Source: an uncultured Bacteroidales bacterium (GTDB lineage: Bacteria > Bacteroidota > Bacteroidia > Bacteroidales > F082). Taken from it: DNA of 64,000 nt. The position numbers and the translations under genes were made by a program. Below the pieces are notes generated by a model. That model was not told the DNA's origin. It saw nothing but the letters and a program-made list of their open reading frames with translations, and did not search any database. This document shows, one piece after another, positions 9,138 to 19,733 of the stretch; the stretch's first letter is position 1, and each line of letters begins with the position of its first letter. The stretch is from contig CAMYYB010000002.1 in the NCBI GenBank assembly GCA_947303335.1, positions 1-64,000 of the forward strand, in the 5' to 3' direction.

Positions 9138-11435
9138 TTATTTAATGATGATTGTTTTCGTTTCTATTACTGTTCCATCAAGGTTCTTTCGCGTAAGGAA
9201 ATAAGTGCCTGATGTAAGCCCTTCGATAGAGAGAACCAAACCATCTGCTTGAGTGTAGCTCTTGGTTTTCACGACTTTTCCTCCGAGGTCGCTCAGCGTC
9301 ACAGTTCCGTCCGACTCAGTGTTCCAGTTCAGATTCACCTTGTTTCTCGCGGGATTGGGGAAAACCTGCATAGTTGGTTTGACTTCCTCGTATTCCTCAG
9401 CGCCGAGGGCTTCCTTATCCCAAACAGCCAATACGTATTCGCCTGACTGGAAATCATCGACGATAAAACGTCCTTGTTTCCAGTTGCTGCCCGAATAGAG
9501 TGTGTGAGGGATTTCGTGCCAGACTTCCGAAGCGTCCTTGCGATAGAGCAAGGTGGCTGAATCGTTTTGAGTTTGGATAATGTCGCCATCGTTGCTCTTA
9601 GAGTAATCAAACCAGCCTTCTGCTTTAGCCTCACCGAAGTCGCAGCGGTTGATGGTCCAGAAGTGCTTGGTTGAGAGGGTGAGGCAAGGGACAAGCGGGT
9701 CATTATAGGGTCCAACGAGATGATTCTCCACACTTATGAAAATGGAATCGGTAAGGAGAGTGGGCTTAGCATTAAAGTAGGCGAAACCTTGTTGCGAAGT
9801 ACTCTTCATCATGAGGTTCTTCTGCGTCTTACCATCAAGCCAGTTGTTATTGTAGTCACCGATGATACCGACAGGTTCAAAATCAAGGGTGAGGGTCGTA
9901 TTGTCTTGCAAGCCGTTCCAACTCACCTTTTCAGTCACCAATTGGAACTCAGGACCTATGAAAGTGACATCATAGACATTGTCCTGACCAATGTGAGAGT
10001 CGCCAATATGCTGGTAACGCAGCTGGAGGGTCACCTCATACTGGTTGCCATTGGGCACAACCGATTCGATGACGGCATACAAGTGAGGCATACCGCTGGA
10101 ATAAACGTAAGTATCAAAAAAACCGTGCATATCAATTCCAGAGTATTGGCTCAGTGCCTCACACAACTGCTCGGATGTTGCGGTCTGATAAGCGTATTGG
10201 TCAAAATACTGACGCAGAGCGGAAAGGAAGTTTTCGCGACCCATATAATTCATCATCGTGTTGACGATGACGGCACCGCGATCGTAGACGGCATTGCCAT
10301 CATAGGTCATGTCTAAAGGAATATTGTTGAGTGGCATCCAGTTGCCAGGATTCTTGCACCATCCAGTGATAGCATTGACCTTCGTTGAAATGGTGTTTTG
10401 GAAGGTAGCTTCTCCGTAAACGCCTGCCTCATAGAATGCGCCCCAAAACTGGGCAAAGCCCTCGTTGAGCCACATATCGCCCGCTTCAGCACAAGTCACC
10501 AGATTGCCCGACCACATGTGCGACAATTCGTGGGCTAGATATTCCTCATTAGCCGTGTTGCCACTGATGACACTGGTAGCCAAAGCAATGTTGTCAGTGT
10601 GCTCCATACAGCCCTTACTCGTGCTGATATAGCCGATACGGTTGAAAGGATAAGGACCAAGGTTCTCTTCCAAAAAAGCTACGATTTCGTGGATATTCAC
10701 AAAGGTAGCAGGCACACTGCCACTCAAGTTCGGTGTGGTATAGACCTCAATCGGGATGTCGCGCTCAATGCCGTGATACACGTCTTCCCACAGCACAAAA
10801 TCGCCAACAACGAAGGAGATATGATAGGTGGAAATCTCCTGAGGAGTGTTCCAATACCAGGTAGTAGTACCATCGCCGTTGTCGAAGGTGTTGATCAGGT
10901 TGCCGCCACAAATAGCTTTCTTGTCGTTGGTAACGGTGAGATAAAGATCATAAGTAGCCTTGTCTGTAAAGTTGTCGACACAAGGGAACCAAGTCTTACC
11001 GAGATTGTGAGGTTGGCTTTCGAAGCCCACGCCGAGATTGTAGACGTAATTGGCTCCCCACCATTCAACGCCGCCCCAGGTCTCGCTGAAAGTGTTGCCG
11101 CCGTAACGCACATCGAGGACAGCACTCTCTCCAGCTGCTATAGGCTCATCGAAGTTGATGGTCAAGAAGTCACCCTCTTGGCTGAAGCTTTCCACATTGT
11201 AGTAGTCGCAAGCCGCATCGGTGACGGTGAGAGTCTTCAGCTCAAGCACAATTGTAGAAGTACTCGCAGTAGCTGTAAAGTTGATGAAAGTCTCCCCTTG
11301 CAGCGTCCTGTTCGCGAAATCGAAATCCCAAATATGAATCTCATAATGCGCCACGTCGATGTTCTCGCCTGCGGTTTGGGCTTTGGCGAATGGCACCAAA
11401 AGGGCTAATGATAATAATAGGAATAGTTTTTTCAT
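9138..11435 (-). CDS. M1-family metallopeptidase with T9SS sorting domain
   Basis: HELSHMW...NEGFAQFW zinc motif (HEXXH-x18-E type); C-terminal VFPNPARNKVNLNWN...GTYFLTRKN. Confidence 0.93.
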   Translation of the reverse strand: MKKLFLLLSLALLVPFAKAQTAGENIDVAHYEIHIWDFDFANRTLQGETFINFTATASTSTIVLELKTLTVTDAACDYYNVESFSQEGDFLTINFDEPIAAGESAVLDVRYGGNTFSETWGGVEWWGANYVYNLGVGFESQPHNLGKTWFPCVDNFTDKATYDLYLTVTNDKKAICGGNLINTFDNGDGTTTWYWNTPQEISTYHISFVVGDFVLWEDVYHGIERDIPIEVYTTPNLSGSVPATFVNIHEIVAFLEENLGPYPFNRIGYISTSKGCMEHTDNIALATSVISGNTANEEYLAHELSHMWSGNLVTCAEAGDMWLNEGFAQFWGAFYEAGVYGEATFQNTISTKVNAITGWCKNPGNWMPLNNIPLDMTYDGNAVYDRGAVIVNTMMNYMGRENFLSALRQYFDQYAYQTATSEQLCEALSQYSGIDMHGFFDTYVYSSGMPHLYAVIESVVPNGNQYEVTLQLRYQHIGDSHIGQDNVYDVTFIGPEFQLVTEKVSWNGLQDNTTLTLDFEPVGIIGDYNNNWLDGKTQKNLMMKSTSQQGFAYFNAKPTLLTDSIFISVENHLVGPYNDPLVPCLTLSTKHFWTINRCDFGEAKAEGWFDYSKSNDGDIIQTQNDSATLLYRKDASEVWHEIPHTLYSGSNWKQGRFIVDDFQSGEYVLAVWDKEALGAEEYEEVKPTMQVFPNPARNKVNLNWNTESDGTVTLSDLGGKVVKTKSYTQADGLVLSIEGLTSGTYFLTRKNLDGTVIETKTIIIK

Positions 11436-11995
11436 TGTATTATCGGATTAGTAATAATCGGTTCAGTTTGTATCACATTGCTTTCATGCAGCGCACGGTC
11501 AATGATGTGGACTTCGAACTTGATGGTGTCGTTTGGCGAAAAGGGGTTTTGCACCGTCAACTTGTAGTCTATCGTCCCACTGATGGCTTTAGGCTCTTCC
11601 ATATCACGCAGACGACGGAAACGGGCGTTAAAGGTCACCGTGTCGTAAAGCACCAGCGTATCGTCTGGAGACGTAGGAACGTGGGGACTCAGCAGAGGGG
11701 TTTTGACGAACACCCCATTTTCCAATCTCAGATAATCGACCACCATATTATAATAGTGTGGGTCGTGGAAGCCAAAAGGATAGAGTGTGTCGCCATCGTC
11801 CAAACCCAGGTCGCCGTCGCCATCAGTATACGAGAAAGAGACGACCCCTTCGCCAGTGAAGGTGCTGTCAGCATTGAATAGATAGGTGAAGCCTGAGTAT
11901 TCGATGTGTGGCTCGATGGGATATTCCACTGGCTTTTGGCAGGCAACAGCCAAAAAGAGTAACAGAATCAATACTATCCAATTCCAAGTTTTCAT
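11432..11995 (-). CDS. hypothetical lipoprotein
   Basis: WIVLILLLFLAVACQKPVEYP lipobox; overlaps the start of the M1 peptidase by 4 bp. Confidence 0.75.
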   Translation of the reverse strand: MKTWNWIVLILLLFLAVACQKPVEYPIEPHIEYSGFTYLFNADSTFTGEGVVSFSYTDGDGDLGLDDGDTLYPFGFHDPHYYNMVVDYLRLENGVFVKTPLLSPHVPTSPDDTLVLYDTVTFNARFRRLRDMEEPKAISGTIDYKLTVQNPFSPNDTIKFEVHIIDRALHESNVIQTEPIITNPIIQ

Positions 11996-12124
11996 TCCTC
12001 ACATTTGAGGCTGTAAAAATACAAATTTTCATGGAATCTATAGCTGTTTTTCGGCTACACAGAAAAAGGATTATTCTTATCCCTGATTTTCAGACTATTA
12101 ACAGTTTTTGTTCAAAAAAATATC

Positions 12125-12174
12125 GTGGAAAAGTGTGGAAAAGTGTTGACATATCCACAAAAAACCTATCTTTG
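12125..12174 (+). promoter_or_regulatory. Bacteroidota-type promoter with tandem repeat upstream
   Basis: GTGGAAAAGT x2 (12125-12144), TTG at 12146-12148, TATCTTTG at 12167-12174. Confidence 0.55.
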
Positions 12175-12228
12175 CAACCTGTTTTGGCACGAAATTAGCC
12201 AATACAAAGACGAGCAGATTACTATTTG

Positions 12229-12822
12229 ATGCCGAATCTATATATCATATCAGGCTGCAACGGAGCAGGAAAAACCACCGCCTCACTGACGGTGTTGCCC
12301 GAGACCCTACAATGCAGAGAGTTCGTCAACTGTGACGAAATCGCCAAAGGTCTCTCTCCGCTCAACCCCGACGGCGCCAAGGTCGCCGCAGGCCGTTTGA
12401 TGTTGACGTGTATCAAGAAACACATCGCTGATAAAGTAGATTTCGCCATCGAAACCACCTTGGCTGCCAAATCCTATCACTCACTCATACTTAAGGCACG
12501 CGAACAAGGCTATAAAACCAGCCTGGTCTATTTCTGGTTGCAAAGCCCAGAACTGGCCATCAAGCGTGTGGCTGAACGTGTGAAGCACGGCGGTCATCAT
12601 GTGGACGACAGTATCATCCGTAGGCGTTACCGCGCGGGCATCAAGAACCTTTTCAATCTCTACTGCCCCATTGTCGATTACTTCCTGTTCATCGATAACA
12701 GCATCATGCCCTCCGAGGTCATCGCCGAAGGTAATATCAAATCTATCAAGTTTTATAACGAAGAAAAATTCAAAAAGATCAGACAATATGACAACAGTAA
12801 CAGTGAATGCCAAGAAGAATGA
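12229..12822 (+). CDS. zeta toxin-like P-loop kinase
   Basis: LYIISGCNGAGKTTAS Walker A, NCDEIAKGLSP, FAIETTLAAKSY, RVKHGGHHV. Confidence 0.85.
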   Translation: MPNLYIISGCNGAGKTTASLTVLPETLQCREFVNCDEIAKGLSPLNPDGAKVAAGRLMLTCIKKHIADKVDFAIETTLAAKSYHSLILKAREQGYKTSLVYFWLQSPELAIKRVAERVKHGGHHVDDSIIRRRYRAGIKNLFNLYCPIVDYFLFIDNSIMPSEVIAEGNIKSIKFYNEEKFKKIRQYDNSNSECQEE

Positions 12823-12988
12823 GGTATCATCCTTCACCAAGAAACTCATGGGAGGTCTCGACCTTTCAATGCAGCGACTGCTTACGATGCGTTGCCGCCA
12901 CAATGGTACCTTCTGCTTCTGTGATGCCAACGGTAATATCTACACAGTGAAGGCCAAAGAAGTCAGAGCCATGATGGAGCAGGAATAA
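12788..12988 (+). CDS. small protein overlapping the 3' end of the zeta-like gene
   Basis: ATG at 12788 in the frame of track ORF 12599..12988; MTTVTVNAKKNEVSSFTKKLMGGLDLSMQRLLTMRCRHNGTFCFCDANGNIYTVKAKEVRAMMEQE; overlaps upstream CDS by 35 bp. Confidence 0.6.
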   Translation: MTTVTVNAKKNEVSSFTKKLMGGLDLSMQRLLTMRCRHNGTFCFCDANGNIYTVKAKEVRAMMEQE

Positions 12989-13006
12989 GATTCCAACGTC
13001 ACATAA

Positions 13007-13053
13007 AAAAAAGACCACAATTCGCAGAGCCCCTGCAGATTGTGGTCTTTTTT
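13007..13053. terminator. bidirectional rho-independent terminator
   Basis: AAAAAAGACCACAAT ... ATTGTGGTCTTTTTT, 15-bp inverted repeat between convergent genes. Confidence 0.88.
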
Positions 13054-13064
13054 ATGGCGTTGCC

Positions 13065-14420
13065 TCACTTCCCAAACCCGCCCAAAGCGGTATAAAGATT
13101 GATGAAGGCCTGAATCATCTCATAGCGATTCTCCACTTGCGCGAGTTGTGCCGAGAGCAAGGATTCCTGCGCGGTGAGAACCTCCAAATAGGTGGTCGAA
13201 CCGTGGTTCATCAATTCGGTTGTTGCGCTATAGGCCTCCTGAAGGGCGTTCACCCGGATATCTATGTGTCCCGCCTTCTCCTCTGCTGTTTCGCAAGCTT
13301 TTTTATGTTTATACACCTCATTACCAGCATTGTATAGCGTATTGGCGAACTCCATTCTTGCCTTCTCCTGTTCGGCCTTGGCGTTTCGGAGTTGCGCCTT
13401 GAGTTGTCCACCTTGGAAGATAGGCTGCGCTAACGAACCTACTGCCTCTGAGATGAGGCCAAGCGCGTTGAAAGTGCCCGCGTAGCCAATCAAACCGTCG
13501 ATACTCAGCGAGGGATAGAAGCTCTGACGGGCCTGCTGGGCACCGTAATAGGCTATCTCCACGTTGCGTTCGGCCATGCGCACATCGGGACGGGCATCGA
13601 GCAAACGGACAGGTAAGCCGATGTGAATCTGCTCAGGCATCTCAAACGCATCGAAAGTGGAACGCTCAATGTGGTGGGGTGCTTCAGCAAGCAGCAGGCA
13701 GAGTGCCGCCTCAGTGCTGACGATACTATTGCGCAAACCAACAATTTCGGCACGCAGATTCTCCAATGAAGCCAGCATCTCGTACACAGCAGGGCTGTTG
13801 TAGGTACCCGCCTGATATAATGCTTGCGTGGTTTCGTATGATGCCACATACAGCTTTTCGGTCTCTTCCGAAATCTTCAGCTGACGGTCGAGCATCACCA
13901 AATTGTAGTAATAATTGGCGACATTGGCGGCCAAGTCGACTTGCACGGCCTGACGGTAATCCTCGTCGTAGGCAAGCTTGGCCTTCGCCGAGCGAATCTT
14001 GCTACGGGTCTGACCGAAAATGCCTAATTGCCAACTAGCCCTCACCGGAAGCTGAACATTGTAGCTACCGGCTCCACCTTGATAATAATAAGCGGCATTC
14101 GGAGTAAACGCCAGCGTGGGAGCATAGCCCCATTTGGCCGACTTCACCTCGTTTTGCGCCTGCTCGATGGTGAGTTGTGCAGTGCGCAAATCGATGTTGT
14201 TTACCAAAGCCGTCTCAATAAGCTGCTGGAGCAAAGGGTCTTTGAAAACATCGCGCCAGCTGAGGCTACCAATCGACAACGTGTCTTGTTCGTCAACGAC
14301 ATCGCCCATAATATTCTCTCGGACAGCAGCTTCCGACTCATATTTCTTATAGAGGTTACAGCCCGGCAACAGCAGCAGGCCTGCAAACAACAAAACTATA
14401 TATCTTTTCATAGTGCTCAT
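13065..14420 (-). CDS. RND efflux outer membrane lipoprotein (TolC/NodT-like)
   Basis: Lipobox LLLPGCNLYKKYE; RLLDARPDVRMAERNVEIAYYGAQQARQSFYPSLS; last gene of a three-gene RND operon. Confidence 0.92.
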   Translation of the reverse strand: MSTMKRYIVLLFAGLLLLPGCNLYKKYESEAAVRENIMGDVVDEQDTLSIGSLSWRDVFKDPLLQQLIETALVNNIDLRTAQLTIEQAQNEVKSAKWGYAPTLAFTPNAAYYYQGGAGSYNVQLPVRASWQLGIFGQTRSKIRSAKAKLAYDEDYRQAVQVDLAANVANYYYNLVMLDRQLKISEETEKLYVASYETTQALYQAGTYNSPAVYEMLASLENLRAEIVGLRNSIVSTEAALCLLLAEAPHHIERSTFDAFEMPEQIHIGLPVRLLDARPDVRMAERNVEIAYYGAQQARQSFYPSLSIDGLIGYAGTFNALGLISEAVGSLAQPIFQGGQLKAQLRNAKAEQEKARMEFANTLYNAGNEVYKHKKACETAEEKAGHIDIRVNALQEAYSATTELMNHGSTTYLEVLTAQESLLSAQLAQVENRYEMIQAFINLYTALGGFGK

Positions 14421-14428
14421 TCTTTCAT

Positions 14429-17400
14429 TTATTCTACTACTACTTCTACTTCATCAGGTTTATCCGGAGTCAGACGCTCGTGAATGTTCTGGAACACGAT
14501 GTACAATGCCGGAGTGACAAACAGGATAGCGATAATAGCCACCGTCATACCGCCCACCACGGCGATGGACAGTGACTTGTTGCCCACTGCACCTGCACCG
14601 GTTCCGACAATCAGCGGGATCATACCGATAATCATGGTCAACACGGTCATCAGGATGGGACGCAGACGGTCTTGGCAAGCACCGACAGCAGCATCGTAAA
14701 TTGACAGGCCCTCCTTGCGTTTCTGCACGGCAAACTCGGTGATCAAAATGGCTGTCTTAGCCGCCAAGCCCATCAACATGATGACACCCACCTGCACATA
14801 GACGTTGACACCCACACCCATCAGCATCTCCAAGGGACGAACAGCCAAGTAAGCACCGAAGATACCGAAAGGGATGGACAGCAACACCGCAAAGGGGATA
14901 AACACCGAATTATATAACACGGCAAGGATGAGGTAAATCAACAAGACCGCGATGGCATAGATGATCACGGTGGCGTTTGAGCCAGCGTTGGCAGCCTCTT
15001 CACGTGCCATACCGCCATATTCATAGCTGTAGCCATCAGGGAACACCTCGGCCATCACCTCATCCACGGCGGTACGCACATGCGATGAGGTATATCCCGG
15101 GGCGGGAAGCACGTTGAGGCCGTAGCAAGTAAACAGGTTGAAACGGCGTTCCATGGCGGAACCCAAGGTTGGAGTGAGGGTAACCAGCTCCGACACGGGT
15201 GTCATCTCGTCGCCCGCCTGCACATAGATGTTGTTGAGGGTGCTCGGCTCCATACGATATTCATCGCCAGCCTCCATAAGCACTTGGTAAACCTTACCAT
15301 ATTTGGTATAGTTGCCGATATAAGTTCCAGCGAGGTTGGTGCCGATGGTCTCGACGACGGTCTTGGGCGAGACACCCTTGCTCATGCAAGCCGCCACATC
15401 AACGGTGAGCGTGTATTTCGGAAAGTTGGCCGAATAGGATGCTATAGCCATCATAACTTCCGGACGTTCATTCAGTTTCTGCGTGAACTCGTTCGCATAG
15501 TTGATGAACGTCTCATCATCGTCACTCGAGCTGTTCTGTAGGTTCAACTCGATGGCCGACCCTGAGCCGTAGCCGGGAATCTGGGGCATCTGGAATGCCG
15601 TGACATCAGCCTCCGGCATATTCTCCATTGCCCACAAAGCGATTTGGGTCTGCACATTGGCAATGCTGTAGAATTCGCGCTCGCTCCAATTCTTCAGACG
15701 CACCATCAAGGTGCCGTAGTTGGTGCCGGCACCACCATTCATGATGGAGAAGCCCGACACGCCGCTCATCAACTCAACATCGTCTATGGTATTGATGTAG
15801 TTTTCAAGCTTAGCGACAGCCGACTCCGTTTCGTTCAAATAGGTGCCAGGCGCGGTTTGCACGTCGACAAAGAAGAAGCCTTGGTCTTCCTGGGGGACGA
15901 GTTCCGACTGTGCGGTCTTCATCAGCCACACCATACCTATGCTGAAAATCACCAGAAGAATCCAAGAGATCGCAGGGCGCTTGATGAATTTGCCCACACC
16001 TTTCATATACTTGCTTAAGATGGCGTTGAAAGCCACATCGTAGGCTTGCTTGACGTAATAACTGAGGTTTTTCCGCTCTTTCTCGCCTTCTTTTTTGGGC
16101 TTGAACATCAACGCGCAAAGGGCTGGGCAGATGGTCAAGGCCGAAAGGGTGGAGAGACAGACCGAACCCGACATGATGAAACCGAACTGCTTGAAAAAGG
16201 TGCCTTGCGTGCCGCCCATGAAGGTCACGGGGATGAACACGGCGACAAACACCAAAGTGGTTGAAATGGCGGCTGCCGTCACCTCATGAAGTGCCTCGGT
16301 GGTGGCGGCGGCGGCAGTGTATTTGCCTGTCTCCATCTTCGTCATCACCGCCTCGACGACGACAATGGCATCGTCGACGACGGTGCCGATGGCCAACACC
16401 AAGGCAAATAGCGTGATGAGGTTGAGCGAATAGCCCAAGGCCCACACAAAGGCGAAGGTGCCCACCAACGACACGATGATGGAAACCGAAGGAATCAAAG
16501 TCGCCTTGAAATCCTGCAGGAACAGATACACGATGAGGATAACGAGGATGATGGCAACGATGAGGGTCTCGACGACATTGTGGATAGAGGCGTAAAGGAA
16601 ATCATCGGAGGTCTCCATCTGCCTGAATTCCAAACCGGCAGGCAACGACTTGGAGATATCCTTGATCACCTTGTTGATTTCGGCGTTGACCTCTGTGGCG
16701 TTGGCACCTGGTGCCTGATTGACGATAAACATCACGCCAGGGTGTCCGTCCACCCTCGAACGGTAGGAATACGACTTGGTACCCAACTCCACATCGGCCA
16801 CATCCCCCAAGCGCACAAACTCACCTTCGGAGGTAGCACGCACAATGATTTGCTCAAACTCGCTCATTTCTTCGAGTTGTCCCTTGAACTCGATGTCAAT
16901 CTTATTTACCGTACTCTCAATGCTTCCCACAGGCGACACAAGGTGTTGCTCCAGAATGGCGTTCGCGATTTCTTCTCTGGTGATGCCGTAGGAGGCCATC
17001 ACATCAGGCTTAATCCAGATACGCACACCGTAGGTATCGCCAAGGAGCGTGGTGCTGCCTACGCCGGTGATACGGCTGATACGCGGCATCACATTGATGT
17101 CCAAGTAGTTTCCAATAAACTTCTGGTCAAACCTATCGTCGGTACTCTCCAACGACTGGATTTGCAGGATAGAGTTGACGCTCTTTTGTACGGTAATACC
17201 ATTCTGAACCACCGCAGCAGGCAGCAAACCCTGGGCCTGGCTCACACGGTTTTGCACGTTCACGGTGGCTTGGTCGGCATCGGTGCCTTGCTTGAAATAC
17301 ACGTTGATTTGAGCACTACCGTTGGAGTAGGCCGTCGAGGAGATATACATCATGTCCTCCACGCCATTCACCTGCTGCTCAATGGGCATGATGACCGATT

Positions 17401-17590
17401 TCATGATTGAAGCGGCATCGGCACCCGTGTAATAGGCCGAGACAATAACCTGAGGAGGCGCAATGTTGGGGTATTGCTCAATCGAGACCGAGTTGAGACC
17501 CACGATACCGAGAAGACAGACTAGCACGCCAACGGTCAATGCCGCCACCCAGTGCTTTACGAAATATTTCTGTTTTACGGGCTTCTCCAT
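14429..17590 (-). CDS. RND multidrug efflux permease (AcrB/MexB-like)
   Basis: 1053 aa; GIVGLNSVSIEQYPNIAPPQVIVSA, LALVLAIGTVVDDAIVVVE, AcrB-type repeats. Confidence 0.96.
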   Translation of the reverse strand: MEKPVKQKYFVKHWVAALTVGVLVCLLGIVGLNSVSIEQYPNIAPPQVIVSAYYTGADAASIMKSVIMPIEQQVNGVEDMMYISSTAYSNGSAQINVYFKQGTDADQATVNVQNRVSQAQGLLPAAVVQNGITVQKSVNSILQIQSLESTDDRFDQKFIGNYLDINVMPRISRITGVGSTTLLGDTYGVRIWIKPDVMASYGITREEIANAILEQHLVSPVGSIESTVNKIDIEFKGQLEEMSEFEQIIVRATSEGEFVRLGDVADVELGTKSYSYRSRVDGHPGVMFIVNQAPGANATEVNAEINKVIKDISKSLPAGLEFRQMETSDDFLYASIHNVVETLIVAIILVILIVYLFLQDFKATLIPSVSIIVSLVGTFAFVWALGYSLNLITLFALVLAIGTVVDDAIVVVEAVMTKMETGKYTAAAATTEALHEVTAAAISTTLVFVAVFIPVTFMGGTQGTFFKQFGFIMSGSVCLSTLSALTICPALCALMFKPKKEGEKERKNLSYYVKQAYDVAFNAILSKYMKGVGKFIKRPAISWILLVIFSIGMVWLMKTAQSELVPQEDQGFFFVDVQTAPGTYLNETESAVAKLENYINTIDDVELMSGVSGFSIMNGGAGTNYGTLMVRLKNWSEREFYSIANVQTQIALWAMENMPEADVTAFQMPQIPGYGSGSAIELNLQNSSSDDDETFINYANEFTQKLNERPEVMMAIASYSANFPKYTLTVDVAACMSKGVSPKTVVETIGTNLAGTYIGNYTKYGKVYQVLMEAGDEYRMEPSTLNNIYVQAGDEMTPVSELVTLTPTLGSAMERRFNLFTCYGLNVLPAPGYTSSHVRTAVDEVMAEVFPDGYSYEYGGMAREEAANAGSNATVIIYAIAVLLIYLILAVLYNSVFIPFAVLLSIPFGIFGAYLAVRPLEMLMGVGVNVYVQVGVIMLMGLAAKTAILITEFAVQKRKEGLSIYDAAVGACQDRLRPILMTVLTMIIGMIPLIVGTGAGAVGNKSLSIAVVGGMTVAIIAILFVTPALYIVFQNIHERLTPDKPDEVEVVVE

Positions 17591-17592
17591 AG

Positions 17593-18732
17593 TTATCTGA
17601 TTTTAGCTCCGTTTGATAACTTGCCCGCACCGTTGGTGACCACTTCGTCGCCAGCATTCAAGCCATCGAGAATGTAATACTCCGTTCCATCGTTGGATGG
17701 ATACACTTCCTTGCAGATGATGCCTTCCACCGTGCCGTCTTGCTTGACGCGGTAGAACATCATCTGGTCTTGCAGGCGCACGGCGGCAGTCTGCGGCACG
17801 CTGAGCACGTTGTCGAACGTGAAGGGGATGATGATATTGGCCGACAAGCCCGAACGAAGCACACCGTCAGGATTCTCAAACTCAGCCTCACAAGCCGCCG
17901 TACCCGTGGTCTGGCTGACGAGGGCACCGATGACGGTCAAATTGCCATCATGTTGATAGATGGAACCGTCCTTCAGCTTAAGCTTCACTTTGGGCAGCAC
18001 ATCGCTAACGAGAGAGCCGTTGGGGCCTTCCATGCCGTTTTTGCCGGTAGTCAGGTGATATTCCATGACGATGCTCAGCAGCTGGGTCTCCGTAATGGAG
18101 AAGTTGGCTTTCACCTTGCTGATGTCGCTCACGGTGCATACATATCTGGATCTGGAAACCATGTCACCCACATTGAATTCGTTGCCGGCAATGAATCCAG
18201 TCACTGGCGACGTGACGGTGCAATAACCTAAGTTGGTTCTCGCAATGTTAAGCTGGGCTTGGGCTTGCGTCACCATAGCCTTTGCCGAGTTGTATTCGTT
18301 GAGGCTGGTGTTGAGCACATAGTCGCTGATGATGTGCTTTTCATGCAGTTTCTGATTCGACTCATACTGCAACCTCGTGGTCTCCAGATTGGCTTGGGCC
18401 ACCATCAAATCGGCTTCGGCACTCTTCACGTTGAGTTGGTACTCGGTCGGGTCAATTACGAAAAGCGTCTGGCCTTTCTGGACAATGGTACCTGGGGTGT
18501 AATTCTTCTTCGTAACCAGGCCTTCAACCTGCGGAAACACCTTGATTTCATTGATGCCGCAGGTCGTTGCCGGAAACGTCATGTTATAAACTTTTGTTTC
18601 CGGTTGAAGCACCTTGGTCTCGTACTTCGCCATAGGCATCTCAAATTGTGTTTGGCTTCCGCCGCAGGAAACCATTATGCCACAGGACAATAGCAGCGCT
18701 GAACATAGTGTTGATAGATACAGTTTTTTCAT
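17593..18732 (-). CDS. RND efflux periplasmic adaptor (AcrA-like)
   Basis: Lipoprotein signal; VFPQVEGLVTKKNYTPGTIVQKGQTLFVIDPTEY; VTSPVTGFIAGNEFNVGDMV. Confidence 0.94.
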   Translation of the reverse strand: MKKLYLSTLCSALLLSCGIMVSCGGSQTQFEMPMAKYETKVLQPETKVYNMTFPATTCGINEIKVFPQVEGLVTKKNYTPGTIVQKGQTLFVIDPTEYQLNVKSAEADLMVAQANLETTRLQYESNQKLHEKHIISDYVLNTSLNEYNSAKAMVTQAQAQLNIARTNLGYCTVTSPVTGFIAGNEFNVGDMVSRSRYVCTVSDISKVKANFSITETQLLSIVMEYHLTTGKNGMEGPNGSLVSDVLPKVKLKLKDGSIYQHDGNLTVIGALVSQTTGTAACEAEFENPDGVLRSGLSANIIIPFTFDNVLSVPQTAAVRLQDQMMFYRVKQDGTVEGIICKEVYPSNDGTEYYILDGLNAGDEVVTNGAGKLSNGAKIR

Positions 18733-18895
18733 TATGTAAGAGTTTTAATTGTTGTTAGAATTGGAATTTTGGTATTTTAACGGGCAAAAATAAGGAAAAA
18801 TAGCTTATACTCCTCATTTAATTACAATCTTCGATGTTCTATTCGTTAGCCGCATCTATGGCAGTTTGGGCATTCTTTCTCTAACTTTTCGCCAA

Positions 18896-19645
18896 CTATG
18901 ATTCTCCATCCTCCTTCATGCGTCGGTTCAATTCCTGCATATAGCCAGCGGTGATGATACTTGACGGCATGGCAATGATACCAATCCCAAGCAACGACGA
19001 AATGATACTGAGCGTCTTGCCCAAGTCGGACACAGGATACAAATCGCCATAACCTACTGTAGTCAGCGTGATGGTTGCCCAATAAAAAGCATCGTAGAAG
19101 TTTTGGAAGATATATTCCCCTGTGACGGGGTCGATTTCTTGCTCCGACTGGAACATGATAATAGCGGTAATGAGAATGTCGAAAATGGCTACAAGTGCGA
19201 CAGCCAGCAGAAGTTTCCACTGCTTTTTGAGTACCGTGACAAAAATCTCCAAAGGACCAATGTAATGAATTATCTTTGTGAAGCGGAATATCTTGAGCAA
19301 ACGCGCTGACTTGGCCAACTTGTAAGTTGACGAGACCACATCAAAGGTGGGCAGGATGGATAGAAGGTCCAAAATGGCCATAGGCGTGAAAGGGTAAATG
19401 AGAAACGCCTTCCATCTCGGCTTTTCGGAACGCAGGTCGCAAGTTGTCCAACGAAGGAGATAGTCCACAATATAGATGATCCCTGAAATGAGGTCAAAAT
19501 ACCAAAACAACGGCAGATATTCCCTGAACAGCAACGACACCGTACCTAAGGCTATTGCCACAAGCATCAGACTGTCGTAAACCTGAGAGAGAACGCCCGG
19601 TTTCCCTGGCTCAACCAAATCGCTAATCCATTTCCGGTTCACCAT
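18896..19645 (-). CDS. voltage-gated-type K+ channel / ion transporter
   Basis: Six-TM layout; selectivity filter TLTTVGYGDLYPVS. Confidence 0.92.
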   Translation of the reverse strand: MVNRKWISDLVEPGKPGVLSQVYDSLMLVAIALGTVSLLFREYLPLFWYFDLISGIIYIVDYLLRWTTCDLRSEKPRWKAFLIYPFTPMAILDLLSILPTFDVVSSTYKLAKSARLLKIFRFTKIIHYIGPLEIFVTVLKKQWKLLLAVALVAIFDILITAIIMFQSEQEIDPVTGEYIFQNFYDAFYWATITLTTVGYGDLYPVSDLGKTLSIISSLLGIGIIAMPSSIITAGYMQELNRRMKEDGES

Positions 19646-19733
19646 ATACTTATCGATAGATTAAAATACATGGGGCAAAATTACAAAAAATTCCAGCCAT
19701 TTTTCTACTTTTGCACGATAAAACTGATTTACC

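Noticed and set aside
16580-17410. 276-aa plus-strand ORF antisense to the RND permease
   Set aside because: His/Asp-rich antisense artefact.
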